Assembly (NCBI RefSeq): GCF_000317025.1
Contig: NC_019689.1
Coordinates: 2,147,501-2,211,500, forward strand
Direction of reading: 5' to 3'
Source of the DNA: Pleurocapsa sp. PCC 7327
GTDB taxonomy: Bacteria; Cyanobacteriota; Cyanobacteriia; Cyanobacteriales; Microcystaceae
DNA: 64,000 nucleotides
Part shown: positions 8,755 to 18,406 of the stretch, piece by piece
How positions within the stretch are numbered: position 1 is the first letter of the stretch
Layout: every line of letters begins with the position of its first letter
Notes under the pieces: generated by a model
Seen by the model: the letters and a program-made list of their open reading frames with translations, nothing else
The model's database searches: none
Told to the model about the DNA's origin: nothing
Translations under genes and position numbers: made by a program

Positions 8755-11646
8755 TTAATATCTCGATCCTGCGGCAGTGCCGAACAATTGAGATTGTAAG
8801 TCTTCCCAGGAGATTCCTTCTAAACTGGGAAGAACGACGTGAGCTTTACCCACTCTCTCCGCCGGACCCAATCCGACTGTTAGCATGCCAGCTGCTAAAC
8901 CCGCTTCTATACCGGATTCTGCATCTTCTACCACTACGCATTGAAAGGGTTCGAGTCCTAGCAACTCGGCTGCATGGAGAAATAGATCGGGTGCTGGTTT
9001 TGAGAGCTGTACGCTATAGCCATCGGCAATAGCATCTACTTTGTCGGCAATGCCTAGATGCTCGATTACCATTCGCGCATTTTTGCTCGCCGACCCGATC
9101 GCAATTTTAATCCCAGCCGCTCGCAGTTCGTCTAATAATTCCCTCGCTCCCGGTAACAGGTTGTCTGGTGTAATGTCTTGAATCGATTCCACATAATAGC
9201 GGTTTTTGCGCTCCATCATTTCTTCGAGTTGCGCTTCTGTATAATTTCTGTCGCCTACTATCCGCATCAGAGATTCCCGACGAGAGATTCCTCGCAGCGC
9301 CTCATTTGCCTGTCGGTCAAAGGGAATGCCTTCTTCATCTGCCAGCCTCTGCCAAGCACGGTAATGAAATTCTGCCGTATCCGTCAGTACTCCGTCTAGG
9401 TCGAAAATAACGCCTTGAATTTTACCTTCTGCCTTCTGTTCCGAAGCTTCTGCCCTCAAATCGAAGTCGTACCAGGTGCTGCGCCAGTGAATCTTAAACT
9501 TCAGACGTTGCCAGTGAGAGGGAAGGTGGGGGGTTGCTACTGGACCTTCTTGGGTGAGCTTAAACCCGCCAAATCCGAAAACAACCGCTTGCCATACGCC
9601 GCCCGCAGAAGCAGCGTGAATTCCATCGGCAGCATTGCCGCGCACGTCTTCTAAATCTACCATGGCAGCTTGCAGGAACAATTTGTAAGCCTCATCGGAT
9701 TGACCCAAATCGGAAGCTAAAATCCCGTGAATGGCAGGTCCGAGGGAAGATCCATAGGTAATGTCGGTTCGAGGGGCATAGTAATCCCAATTCTTTTGCA
9801 AGATTTCTTTGTTGTAGGGAAACTCTTCCGACTGGCGCATTAAATAGAGCAGCATTAATACGTCCGGTTGCTTGAGAACCTGTCGCTTGTTAGCTCCCTC
9901 AATGCCCAAAATTTCTTGCATAGAGCGAGTGCGAGGTTCGTAATGCGCTAAATCGATATCTTCTAGGTTAAAAAACCCCTCGTACTGCTCGATCAGTCCC
10001 GTTGTCGGGTCATAGGGAATCCAGAGATTGGCAGCCATATCTTCCCAGCGATCGCGCAGTTTGGCAGTTAGCCCCAGTTTTGCCTCCAGTTCGGCAGCGC
10101 GTTCGGGAAAGCGATCGCACAGCCATTGATAAACGGCGATGGCTTTTTCTAGGTGCCACTGCACCATCCGATTGGTAAAGGCGTTATTACTGACGTGTTC
10201 GTGGTATTCATCCGCACCGATGACTTCCCGAATCTCGTAGCGTTGTTGTTTGGGATTCCACTCAATTCGGCTGTTCCAAAAGACAGCCCCATCTAAAATA
10301 ATCTCGGCACCGCAGTCCCGCATCCACTCGTCGTCGTTGGTCGCCTGCCAGTAGGACCAGATAGCATAGGCAATATCCGAGCTAATGTGAATTTCCCGAT
10401 CGCGGCACCAAATCCTGATATCTTCGGCGTAGGGCTGATTTGGCAGCGCCCACCGGGGAGTCACTTCATCTCCCGTCTCGGCGCTTTCCCAGGCAAACAT
10501 GGCTCCTTTGTAGCCATAGTAGGATGCCTTACGCCGCGCTCCATTAAGGGTATGGTAGCGATAGGTCAGCAGGTTACGGGCGACGTTGGGTTGAGTGTAA
10601 ATAAAGAAAGGAAGGATAAAGATTTCGGTATCCCAAAAGATATGACCGCGATAGCCGAAGCCTGACAGGGTTTTGGCAGGGATGCTGACGCGATTGTCGT
10701 GACGCGGGGCACTGATGAGCAGTTGAAAGAGATTGTAGCGAACGGCAAGTTGGGCTTTGGTATCGCCCTCGATGAGGAGATCGCTGTGCTGCCAAACTTT
10801 TTCCCATGCTTCTATGTGGGCAGATTGTAATTGGGCGTAGGAAGACAGTTGCGCTAGCTTTTCTTGGGCGACATGGGCTGGCGTTTGAGCCTCTCGCGAG
10901 GTAAAAACTGTGACGATTTTGTCTAGCGTTGCCGTTTGTCCTGCTGCAACCGCCAAGGTCGTTTCTACGGTGGGATATCCGGGTACGCTCGTGACTTGAA
11001 AAGTTCCTTCCGTCCCCGATAGAAGTAACTTGGCAGCCATGCCGAGTTCGATGTGAGAACTGCGGGTGCGGACGTGCAACCAGATAGTGCCATCGCCATC
11101 TCCTCGATCTAGCTCTTCCCAATGGTTATAGCCTTGATTTTCGGGATAGCCATTCAAGCTTGCCGAGACGGCGATCGAACCATTAAAATCCAGAGGCGTT
11201 ACCTGGCAGCGCAGTGCTAATACGTTTTGGTCGGCAAGACTGGCAAAGCGCTCGAAGTAAAGGTCTAGCGTCTTTCCTTTGGGGCTGCGCCAGCGCACCT
11301 TGCGGCTGAGAATGCCTCTTTGGAGGTCGAGCTGTCGTTGATAGCTCAAGACTTCGCCGCGATCGAGTCGGAAATTCTCTCCGTCGATACTAACTGTTAG
11401 CGGCAGCCAGTCGGGACAGTTGGCGAGTTCGGTGTAGACGACGGGAACATCATCGTAAACGCCATTGATTAACGTCGCGCTCAAAGCGCGCGGGTAGCCT
11501 TCCTCGAAACTCCCTCGCGTTCCCAAATAACCATTGCCTATCGTAAAGACAGTGCCTTTGTGATTGATTTGTTCGGGGTCGAATTGCGTTTCGATTAAAT
11601 TCCAATCGGTATAAATAAAGTGATGGGAAGGAGCACTAGCAGACAT
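8755..11646 (-). CDS. GH65 disaccharide phosphorylase fused to beta-phosphoglucomutase
   Basis: 963 residues combining two enzymes. Residues 1 to about 730 are a glycoside hydrolase family 65 phosphorylase: N-terminal beta-sandwich, then an alpha/alpha barrel with GYRGHIFWDTEIFILPFF, the catalytic-acid region VIGADEYHEHVSNNA, and HAASAGGVWQAVVFGFGG. Residues from about 740 are a HAD-type beta-phosphoglucomutase (GVIFDLDGVLTDT with the nucleophile Asp, GSASKNA, KPAPDLFL, VVVEDAESGIEAG). GH65 enzymes split maltose, trehalose or kojibiose with phosphate to give beta-glucose 1-phosphate, which the second domain would turn into glucose 6-phosphate. The exact disaccharide is not readable from sequence. 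It lies 70 bases downstream of sucrose synthase and is probably in the same transcript. Confidence 0.9.
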   Translation of the reverse strand: MSASAPSHHFIYTDWNLIETQFDPEQINHKGTVFTIGNGYLGTRGSFEEGYPRALSATLINGVYDDVPVVYTELANCPDWLPLTVSIDGENFRLDRGEVLSYQRQLDLQRGILSRKVRWRSPKGKTLDLYFERFASLADQNVLALRCQVTPLDFNGSIAVSASLNGYPENQGYNHWEELDRGDGDGTIWLHVRTRSSHIELGMAAKLLLSGTEGTFQVTSVPGYPTVETTLAVAAGQTATLDKIVTVFTSREAQTPAHVAQEKLAQLSSYAQLQSAHIEAWEKVWQHSDLLIEGDTKAQLAVRYNLFQLLISAPRHDNRVSIPAKTLSGFGYRGHIFWDTEIFILPFFIYTQPNVARNLLTYRYHTLNGARRKASYYGYKGAMFAWESAETGDEVTPRWALPNQPYAEDIRIWCRDREIHISSDIAYAIWSYWQATNDDEWMRDCGAEIILDGAVFWNSRIEWNPKQQRYEIREVIGADEYHEHVSNNAFTNRMVQWHLEKAIAVYQWLCDRFPERAAELEAKLGLTAKLRDRWEDMAANLWIPYDPTTGLIEQYEGFFNLEDIDLAHYEPRTRSMQEILGIEGANKRQVLKQPDVLMLLYLMRQSEEFPYNKEILQKNWDYYAPRTDITYGSSLGPAIHGILASDLGQSDEAYKLFLQAAMVDLEDVRGNAADGIHAASAGGVWQAVVFGFGGFKLTQEGPVATPHLPSHWQRLKFKIHWRSTWYDFDLRAEASEQKAEGKIQGVIFDLDGVLTDTAEFHYRAWQRLADEEGIPFDRQANEALRGISRRESLMRIVGDRNYTEAQLEEMMERKNRYYVESIQDITPDNLLPGARELLDELRAAGIKIAIGSASKNARMVIEHLGIADKVDAIADGYSVQLSKPAPDLFLHAAELLGLEPFQCVVVEDAESGIEAGLAAGMLTVGLGPAERVGKAHVVLPSLEGISWEDLQSQLFGTAAGSRY

Positions 11647-11716
11647 CTGATTTAACTGAGGATTCGGAACGAGATCGGGGATCGGTTGGTGAGGGTTGTT
11701 GGCTTATATTTTTCTT

Positions 11717-14128
11717 CTATTGTTGTAAGTGTTTTTCTAAAATTTTTTCGGCTCTAGGCTTATAAATTAAATGAAATAAAGCTTCCAAATATCGATACAA
11801 TGCTTCGCGGTTTTCTTGAGAAATATGGTTCCAGAAATTAGAGATTTTAGAGAGCGAAACCAATTTTCTGGTGTGATCTTGCCAGTTATATCGATCTCGG
11901 ACTTGCTCGATCGCTCCTTGGGAGATTTCGTGCCAATATTGGGGATATACCTCGCATTTATCGATAAAATCGACGATTTTTTGGGCAGTTCCTTCGAGAT
12001 CGGTGGGGTTGATGTGAAACCCACTGATTCCTTCTCGAAGAATTTCTAAAGCGCCGCCGAATTGAGTGGCAAACGTAGGCAAGCCAGAAATCATCGCTTC
12101 GAGTATGGTAATCCCAAATGCTTCAAAACGGGCAAAATGAACGAATATTCCTCTAAAATCGGCGATAACTCGATAGGCTTCGCCAAGATCGGCGCTAGTC
12201 AGGCGCATTCCCAGCCAACGAATTTGACCCTGAAGGTGATATTGCTCGATGAGCGCGTGAAGACTCTCGATTTCTTTTCTTTCTTCTGGATTAGTAGCTT
12301 CCTCGGCATGTAAGTTGCCCAGTGACATAATCAAATTACAACGTTCTTGCAAAGCTTGGCTTCGACCGAAGCATTCTACCAGTCCTGTAAAATTTTTGAT
12401 AGCATTAATCGGTCCAACCGCAAAAATCGGTCGCTTGTTGGGGTTGTCTAAATACCCTAGAATGCGAGGGTCTTCGTCGGTAAAAAGTAAATTATAAATC
12501 CGTTTGCGATCGCTCTCTATTCTATCTTCTGTTTGCGTATAGGGGAAAAAAATATTTTCGTTGACTCCTGGCGGCACGACATTAAATTTAGGACTAAATA
12601 ATTCTATTCCATCGATCGCATGATAAAGCTGCGGCATAGTGAAACATTTGTACGACTCATACTGACCCATATTGTCGGGATTGCCTACGATTTCTTGGTA
12701 AGAAGAGGCAATAATGAAGTCAGCCGCATTCATGGCGATCAGGTCGGCGGTAAACTGTGCCGAGAAGTGATATCGCTCCTCTAAATCTTGCCAATATAAA
12801 TCGCTAAATAAATATCTGGGTTTCTCTAGGGCATGGGCAATATTGCACTGGGTCGCTTGAAAACGGCGGGCAAGCAGGAAGGCAACTAAATTGCCATCGC
12901 TGTAGTTGCCAATGATTAAATCGGGCTTTCCTTTCAGTTGGGCGATTAATTCTCTTTCTGCATCTAGAGCAAAGGTCTCTAGATAGGGCCAAATCTCAAA
13001 TTTAGAAATCCAGTTCTGAGTCACTTTAGGATTGAAGTCTTGGAAAGGAACCCTTAAAATCCAAGCATTTTCGGTGCCGTAGACTTTTTCTAGGCGGAGA
13101 TTGCACGAGGTTCCTTCGCAGTTGGGAATGAGGCGAGTAAGAATGATAACTTGAGGTTCGATGCCAACCACGTCGAGTCCTGCCTGATGCATTTCTTCGC
13201 GCAATTGATGTTCCAAGCTGCGGGCTTGATCGAGGACATAGACGACTTGCCCAACTGTTTCTGCTCGTCCCAAAACGTTTTCTTGCCCGACCCAGCCGTG
13301 TACGGAGATGAGAACGACGCGCCTGGTAATGGGAAGACGGGCGATCAAAGCTTCTACAACGGCGTGTTGTGGATTGGAGATCGACCGTTCGAGCAGTTCG
13401 AGAGTTTCTCGAATGCGAGATGCCGTATTGCCCCAACCCGGTTCAAAGCCCAATTGTTGGAATTGAAGGCGGAATGTTTCGTAGGGCATGTTGGGAGGCA
13501 ACTGATTGACAAATTCGATCGCTTCTTTAACGCGATCGATCAATTCGGTTGCCGAACCAATGCGATCGTTAATGAACAGCGAGATGCCGTCGTGCTGATG
13601 CTCGTGCAGGATGTTGAACAATCCTTCGAGCCAATGTTGGGGGTTGGCAGAAATTTTGCCAAACAAATAGCGGTGGAGAAACTCTAGTCCTTGACCGATA
13701 TTTCTGGGATCGTCAACAATGGGAGCGCCTCGATAAAAGGGACTGAAATCTATCTCTAAGATTTGGGGAGCGTAACGGTCAACCAAGCGATCGCGCAGAT
13801 CTAGCAAGGCTTGGGCGGTCATCGGTTCGACGCAACTGAGGTCGGCGGCGAGCCGAAAGACTTGTTGACTGCCGATTCTGGGCCGCAGGAGAAACCAGAA
13901 ACTTTCCCCATCAAGCAGAATTTCATGGGTGTGATGAATCAGTTGCGCTATGGAGGAGGAATGGTAAAAATACGCTGGTTTGTCTAATTGCCGACAGCTT
14001 TCTTCAAATGCCCGTTGAATTTCATTGCGCACAAAGAACTGCTTGCCCGAAGTCCTTAATTCCGCCAGCAACTGACGCAGTGTCTTTTTTTCGTCGCTAT
14101 TTAAGACAACTTGAATCAGTTCGTACAT
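11717..14128 (-). CDS. susA: Sucrose synthase
   Basis: 803 residues, the length usual for cyanobacterial sucrose synthase. An N-terminal regulatory region (about 1-240) precedes a GT-B glycosyltransferase family 4 domain with ISVHGWVG, NCEGTSCNLRLEKVYGTE, KPDLIIGNYSDGNLVAFLLA, FAVGPINAIKNFTGLVECF, and the nucleotide-sugar-binding region FARFEAFGITILEAMISGLP with the E-x7-E motif. It reversibly converts sucrose and NDP to fructose and NDP-glucose, feeding glycogen or cell-wall sugars. It is the first gene of a likely two-gene unit with the GH65-phosphoglucomutase fusion. The start is the ATG at 14128. Confidence 0.93.
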   Translation of the reverse strand: MYELIQVVLNSDEKKTLRQLLAELRTSGKQFFVRNEIQRAFEESCRQLDKPAYFYHSSSIAQLIHHTHEILLDGESFWFLLRPRIGSQQVFRLAADLSCVEPMTAQALLDLRDRLVDRYAPQILEIDFSPFYRGAPIVDDPRNIGQGLEFLHRYLFGKISANPQHWLEGLFNILHEHQHDGISLFINDRIGSATELIDRVKEAIEFVNQLPPNMPYETFRLQFQQLGFEPGWGNTASRIRETLELLERSISNPQHAVVEALIARLPITRRVVLISVHGWVGQENVLGRAETVGQVVYVLDQARSLEHQLREEMHQAGLDVVGIEPQVIILTRLIPNCEGTSCNLRLEKVYGTENAWILRVPFQDFNPKVTQNWISKFEIWPYLETFALDAERELIAQLKGKPDLIIGNYSDGNLVAFLLARRFQATQCNIAHALEKPRYLFSDLYWQDLEERYHFSAQFTADLIAMNAADFIIASSYQEIVGNPDNMGQYESYKCFTMPQLYHAIDGIELFSPKFNVVPPGVNENIFFPYTQTEDRIESDRKRIYNLLFTDEDPRILGYLDNPNKRPIFAVGPINAIKNFTGLVECFGRSQALQERCNLIMSLGNLHAEEATNPEERKEIESLHALIEQYHLQGQIRWLGMRLTSADLGEAYRVIADFRGIFVHFARFEAFGITILEAMISGLPTFATQFGGALEILREGISGFHINPTDLEGTAQKIVDFIDKCEVYPQYWHEISQGAIEQVRDRYNWQDHTRKLVSLSKISNFWNHISQENREALYRYLEALFHLIYKPRAEKILEKHLQQ

Positions 14129-14783
14129 GGCGATTTCTCGACTATAGCGTTTATTTTCATTCTAGTCTGGAGAAACTCAGATTTCTTCTTCCTTGAGTAT
14201 GAAAAATTTTTAAGAGTACGACGGGTGCGATCGCTCAAATCTAGATCGCGTTTTTTGCATAAAACCAACTAGCGCGATCGTACTCAAGTAATGTCAGCCG
14301 CTATCTTACTCTCCTCAGCTTTTTGTTTGATTTTTTAACAATCTCGGCTTGCTGTTTTCTATCAATGATGGCAACCAAGGACTATTTGTTCGCTCGTAGC
14401 ACGAGATTTTGTGTGATTTTGTTCGTAGCGATCGCTACGATTTTTTTTCGTAATTGGTACTTGCAAATATCAAAAGTTAAAAAAAGATTACCGAGTAGCC
14501 CAATACCTAATAGAGATCGTATTCTGAAATTGAAAGGTAGAGAAAACAATAGTAAAGCCAGCAGTAACGAAGATCTAAAATAGTCACAGCTAATTGCCAG
14601 CAAGGATTCGGTAAAGTCTGTTTCCAACCAAAAATTTTCCTAAACACGCAAACAGATGTTACACGGAGTTTACCTTGAGTTTTAGCTACAAGGCTTGGGA
14701 ACTTAAACAAAAATGTAAACCCGAAGGAACAGACTTGCCCGCAATTTTGTCTAACCGAGCCGATTGAATAGAGGAATTAAATC
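14129..14783. other. Divergent intergenic region between susA and ppsA
   Basis: 655 AT-rich bases with promoters for both divergent genes expected. Small overlapping open frames occur on both strands around 14323-14627, one with a hydrophobic segment, but none resembles a family I know and their starts lack a ribosome site, so none is called. A GAGG-type ribosome site sits just before the ppsA ATG. Confidence 0.5.
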
Positions 14784-17285
14784 ATGGTACAAACAACGAT
14801 CGATCGCGCATCGTCACAGCCTTCCAAAGAAAATGCATTAATTCTGTGGTTTGAGGAAGTTGGCATAGCCGATATTCCCCTCGTAGGTGGGAAGAACGCC
14901 TCTTTAGGCGAAATGATTCAACAGTTGACCCCCAAAGGCGTAAACGTTCCCACTGGCTTTGCCACCACTGCCTATGCTTTTCGCTACTTTATCGAAAAAG
15001 CTGGCTTGCAAGCGAAGTTGCGCGATTTATTTGCCGATTTGGATGTAGAAGATGTCAACAACCTGCGCGAACACGGCAGACAAGCTCGCGCCCTCATTCT
15101 CAACACCCCCTTCCCGTCCGAACTAGAGCTAGCTATTACTCAGGCTTACCTGAGACTATGCGAGCGCTATGGCGATGGCGCTGCGGCATGCGATCGCTAT
15201 GAAGGAGCCGAGAAAGAAGAGTGCAAGCGCTATCTGAGCGATACTGACGTTGCCGTGCGCTCTAGCGCCACCGCCGAAGACTTACCCGACGCTAGCTTTG
15301 CCGGACAGCAAGAAACCTATCTCAATGTCCACGGCGTTATCGGCGTTCTCGATGCCTGCCACCGCTGCTTTGCCTCGCTGTTTACCGATCGCGCCATCTC
15401 TTATCGAACAATTAAAGGCTTCGACCACTTCGAGGTTGCCCTCTCGGTCGGCGTACAAAAGATGGTACGCTCCGACCTAGCCGCCTCTGGGGTCATGTTC
15501 TCTATCGACACGGAAACGGGCTTCAAGAATGCAGCGCTGATTACGGCTGCTTACGGTTTGGGTGAAAACGTCGTTCAAGGCGCGGTCAACCCAGACGAGT
15601 ACTTCGTCTTCAAGCCCACCCTCAAGCAAGGATTCCGACCCATCTTAGAGAAGCGCCTGGGCAGCAAAGAAATCAAGATGGTCTACGATGTCGGCGGCGG
15701 CAAGCTGACCAAGAACGTTCCTGTCCCCGAACCAGAACGCAAAAAATATGCCATCACCGATGACGAAATCATCACCCTGGGCAAGTGGGCTTGTATTATT
15801 GAAGACTATTATTCAGAAGTACGCGGCAGCTACACGCCGATGGATATTGAATGGGCAAAAGACGGTTTGACGGGAGAACTCTTTATCGTTCAAGCTCGTC
15901 CGGAAACCGTCCAATCGCAAAAATCCGGTAGCGTCCTCCGTAGCTTCAAACTGAAAGGCACGGGTGAGGTAGTTGCCAAAGGTCGTGCCGTTGGCGAGAT
16001 GATAGGACAAGGTAAAGCTCGCGTCATTCTAGACGTTCATAAGATCGACGAATTCCAACCAGGCGAAGTCCTGATTACTAATAAGACCGACCCGGATTGG
16101 GAGCCGATCATGAAAAAATCCAGCGCGATCGTCACCAACCAAGGCGGACGGACTTGCCACGCAGCGATTATTGCACGGGAAATGGGCATCCCCGCGATCG
16201 TCGGTTGTGGCGACGCAACCGCAGTCGTGAAGACGGGCGAAGAAGTCACCGTCTCCTGTGCGGAAGGGGAAGAAGGACGGGTTTATAGAGGGTTAGTGCC
16301 TTTTGAAGTCCAAGAAACCCAGTTAGATAACCTGCCTCGCACCCGCACCAAAATCCTCATGAACGTGGGTAACCCAGAAGAAGCCTTCGGTCTGGCTTCC
16401 ATTCCCTGCGATGGCGTAGGATTAGCCCGTTTGGAATTTATCATTGCCAACCACATTAAAGCTCACCCGCTGGCTCTAATGCACTTCGACGAACTCGAAG
16501 ACGAAAGCGTTAAGCAGGAAATTGCCCAGCTCACCGCTCTCTACGACCACAAGCCCAACTTCTTCGTAGATAAGCTGGCTCACGGCATCGGCACGATCGC
16601 GGCGGCTTTCTATCCCAATCCAGTCGTCGTCCGCATGTCCGACTTTAAGAGCAATGAATACGCCAACCTCTTGGGCGGCAAGCAGTTCGAGCCAGAGGAA
16701 GAAAACCCGATGATCGGCTGGCGCGGCGCATCTCGCTACTACGATCCCAAGTATGCCGAAGCCTATGGCTTAGAGTGTAAGGCACTCAAGCGCGTCCGCG
16801 ATGAAATGGGCTTAACTAACGTTATCCCCATGATTCCTTTCTGCCGCACGCCCGAAGAAGGTCGCAAAGTGTTGGCAGAAATGGAAAAACACGGTCTCAA
16901 ACGCGGCGAAAATGGCTTACAAGTCTATGTCATGTGCGAGATCCCCAGCAACGTCATCCTCGCCGACCAATACAGCGAAATCTTTGACGGCTTCTCCATC
17001 GGTTCTAACGACCTGACTCAGCTTACCTTGGGACTCGATCGCGACTCCTCCCTAGTTGCCCACATCTTTGACGAACGGAACGATGCAGTCAAAGAAATGG
17101 TACGCCAAGTCATCGCGAAAGCCAAGAAAAACGGTCGCAAGGTCGGTATCTGCGGTCAAGCACCCAGCGATTATCCCGAATTTGCTCGCTTCCTAGTTGA
17201 GTTGGGCATCGATTCGATTAGCTTAAACCCCGATTCAGTGCTGAAGACATTGCTCGATATCGCTAAAACCGAAGGCGTTAGCTAA
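14784..17285 (+). CDS. ppsA: Phosphoenolpyruvate synthase (pyruvate, water dikinase)
   Basis: 833 residues, close to the usual PEP synthase length. The ATP-grasp domain is N-terminal (VGGKNASLGEM at about 34-44, RSSATAEDLPDASFAGQQ). The swivelling phosphohistidine domain carries GGRTCHAAIIAREMGIPA with the catalytic His (about 450). The PEP-binding barrel is C-terminal (GVGLARLEFI, SIGSNDLTQLTLGLDRDS, KVGICGQAPSD). It makes PEP from pyruvate and ATP with release of AMP and phosphate. Its place upstream of CBS-CP12, nifJ and phosphofructokinase suggests a role at the pyruvate node during light/dark or anaerobic shifts. A strong terminator follows, so it is probably monocistronic. Confidence 0.95.
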   Translation: MVQTTIDRASSQPSKENALILWFEEVGIADIPLVGGKNASLGEMIQQLTPKGVNVPTGFATTAYAFRYFIEKAGLQAKLRDLFADLDVEDVNNLREHGRQARALILNTPFPSELELAITQAYLRLCERYGDGAAACDRYEGAEKEECKRYLSDTDVAVRSSATAEDLPDASFAGQQETYLNVHGVIGVLDACHRCFASLFTDRAISYRTIKGFDHFEVALSVGVQKMVRSDLAASGVMFSIDTETGFKNAALITAAYGLGENVVQGAVNPDEYFVFKPTLKQGFRPILEKRLGSKEIKMVYDVGGGKLTKNVPVPEPERKKYAITDDEIITLGKWACIIEDYYSEVRGSYTPMDIEWAKDGLTGELFIVQARPETVQSQKSGSVLRSFKLKGTGEVVAKGRAVGEMIGQGKARVILDVHKIDEFQPGEVLITNKTDPDWEPIMKKSSAIVTNQGGRTCHAAIIAREMGIPAIVGCGDATAVVKTGEEVTVSCAEGEEGRVYRGLVPFEVQETQLDNLPRTRTKILMNVGNPEEAFGLASIPCDGVGLARLEFIIANHIKAHPLALMHFDELEDESVKQEIAQLTALYDHKPNFFVDKLAHGIGTIAAAFYPNPVVVRMSDFKSNEYANLLGGKQFEPEEENPMIGWRGASRYYDPKYAEAYGLECKALKRVRDEMGLTNVIPMIPFCRTPEEGRKVLAEMEKHGLKRGENGLQVYVMCEIPSNVILADQYSEIFDGFSIGSNDLTQLTLGLDRDSSLVAHIFDERNDAVKEMVRQVIAKAKKNGRKVGICGQAPSDYPEFARFLVELGIDSISLNPDSVLKTLLDIAKTEGVS

Positions 17286-17319
17286 TTGCGCTGAACTTGA
17301 TAAATAACTAGGAGTAGGG

Positions 17320-17345
17320 AGTAGGAAACTGCTTCCTACTTTTTT
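17320..17345 (+). terminator. Intrinsic terminator after ppsA
   Basis: AGTAGGAA (17320-17327) pairs with TTCCTACT (17333-17340) and runs straight into five T. It lies 35 bases past the ppsA stop codon. Confidence 0.85.
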
Positions 17346-17436
17346 GTTCGGGTGCGATCGCGTGTAGTTCGCTTAGGTCGATCTACCCCTCTATAAGCCA
17401 AGTTAGAATAAGCAGTGTGTGGAGTGCGTGCCTTGA

Positions 17437-17613
17437 ATGCCCACTGATGCCCAACTTAGAGGTTTATATCGTCTTAGCTATTGGCTAACGTATATTATGC
17501 TCCAGCCCATACATCTTGTTTGCATTGACGATCGAACAAGCAACTTGTATGTTTTGACTGGAAATCGTGAAGATCTAGAATTCCAGATTACGCCGAATGG
17601 AGAGGTATTCTAA
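17437..17613 (+). CDS. DUF6888-type small cyanobacterial protein
   Basis: A 58-residue protein whose centre (LYRLSYWLTYIMLQPIHLV, about 10-28) and following D-D-R-T-S-N-L-Y-V-L segment match the small cyanobacterial family I know as DUF6888. Translation runs from ATG 17437 to TAA 17611-17613. The stop shares one base with the ATG of the next gene (TAATG), which implies translational coupling. Members are usually found directly before a DUF6887 gene, as here. Function is unknown; the compact coupled arrangement resembles toxin-antitoxin pairs, but nothing in the sequence identifies a toxin activity. Confidence 0.75.
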   Translation: MPTDAQLRGLYRLSYWLTYIMLQPIHLVCIDDRTSNLYVLTGNREDLEFQITPNGEVF

Positions 17614-17837
17614 TGAGTCAGGTTAATTATGCTGCTATGTCTGATGAGGAGTTAAGACGATACTTTCTCCGACATCGTGAGGACAAGATGGCTCTTCGAG
17701 CATACCTGGATCGACTCAGCGATCGTCCGCGCCATCTTATCACGACCGTAGACGATCCGGACTTTGATGTCAAAATTCAAGCAGCAATTCTGCGGAAAAT
17801 GCAAGCAAAAGAGAGTAACGATGAAGCACAAGGCTAA
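17613..17837 (+). CDS. DUF6887-type small cyanobacterial protein
   Basis: A 74-residue protein, charged and probably helical: MSDEELRRYFLRHREDKMAL (residues 9-28) followed by AYLDRLSDRP and a C-terminal helix. This matches the cyanobacterial family I know as DUF6887. It begins at the ATG overlapping the stop of the DUF6888 partner. The early segment resembles the M-x-x-x-E-L-x-x-Y motif seen in many small cyanobacterial antitoxin-like proteins. The biochemical role is unknown. Confidence 0.75.
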   Translation: MSQVNYAAMSDEELRRYFLRHREDKMALRAYLDRLSDRPRHLITTVDDPDFDVKIQAAILRKMQAKESNDEAQG

Positions 17838-17989
17838 GACCTTGATAAGTAACCGAGAATTTGCTTGTCCTATATACCAAACCTTGTTAGTCTCATCCAA
17901 GTAGATTCCTGAATATTCGGGAAGTGGCTCTTTTGCTTGTAGGTGAAATCATTCTATGACTCAGCGCTGGTTGACTGACAAATCTTTGT

Positions 17990-18097
17990 CCCCTCATCCC
18001 TCAATCCCTTCTCCCACAAGGGGTGAAAGGACTTCAGGCAAAAGTCTTAAGTTGAAAACCCCTCTCCCAGAGCGGGAGAGGGGTTGGGGTGAAGGCG
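17990..18097. repeat. Interspersed C-rich/G-rich palindromic spacer repeat
   Basis: The core is a perfect 10-bp palindrome, CCCCTCTCCC (18059-18068) and GGGAGAGGGG (18074-18083), preceded by 'ccctcatccctcaatccc' and a 'tctcccacaaggggtgaaa' stretch. A shorter relative is at 63543-63583. This type of repeat is common in spacers of filamentous and colonial cyanobacteria. Confidence 0.75.
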
Positions 18098-18210
18098 ATT
18101 TGAGTTTTGTCACTCAACCAGGACTCAGCAACGCCCAAAGTTCAGTTGCATTCAAAAATCTCCATTGTCCTTGAGGGTTAACAATAATCTGTAGCTCTTA
18201 GCCTGCAAAA

Positions 18211-18340
18211 ATTCAGTCCATTAAAATGGACTTAATATGTAAGCCTGGAAATTGATTTCCAGGCACCTGTTGCGAAGAGTGCAAGATATAAGATAAAAGG
18301 GACTCTAGCATTTTAGCCAGAGAATTTATTCTCTGGCTAC
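18211..18340. repeat. Three-hairpin palindromic element (copy A)
   Basis: Three perfect hairpins lie within 130 bases: AGTCCATT/AATGGACT (18215-18222, 18225-18232), GCCTGGAAAT/ATTTCCAGGC (18243-18252, 18255-18264) and AGCCAGAGAAT/ATTCTCTGGCT (18315-18325, 18328-18338). Each has a two-base loop. The order and spacing resemble elements at 37497 and 52850-53030, with different but self-complementary stem bases. It may be a non-autonomous palindrome-ended mobile element. Confidence 0.75.
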
Positions 18341-18406
18341 TCAAAAGCGATCGCTCGATCTTTGATATAACTATCGTGATGTGTTCTCCTAGAAGGTTAA
18401 ACCCAG

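Larger units (their letters stand above)
17838..18406. other. Repeat-filled intergenic region before the CBS-CP12 gene
   Basis: 569 bases with no supportable gene. It contains two repeat elements, annotated separately (17990-18097 and 18211-18340). A frame of 72 codons across 17956-18174 is simply the repeat read through. Confidence 0.6.

Noticed and set aside
14323-14627. Small open frames on both strands upstream of ppsA
   Set aside because: They overlap each other, use poor or non-ATG starts, lack ribosome sites and resemble no family; one has a hydrophobic stretch that may be chance in AT-rich DNA.
17956-18174. 72-codon open frame
   Set aside because: It is a translation of the C-rich/G-rich palindromic spacer repeat and has no ribosome site.
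18211-18340. CRISPR-like array
   Set aside because: The repeated units are self-palindromes of different sequence, not identical repeats with unique spacers, and no cas gene is present.
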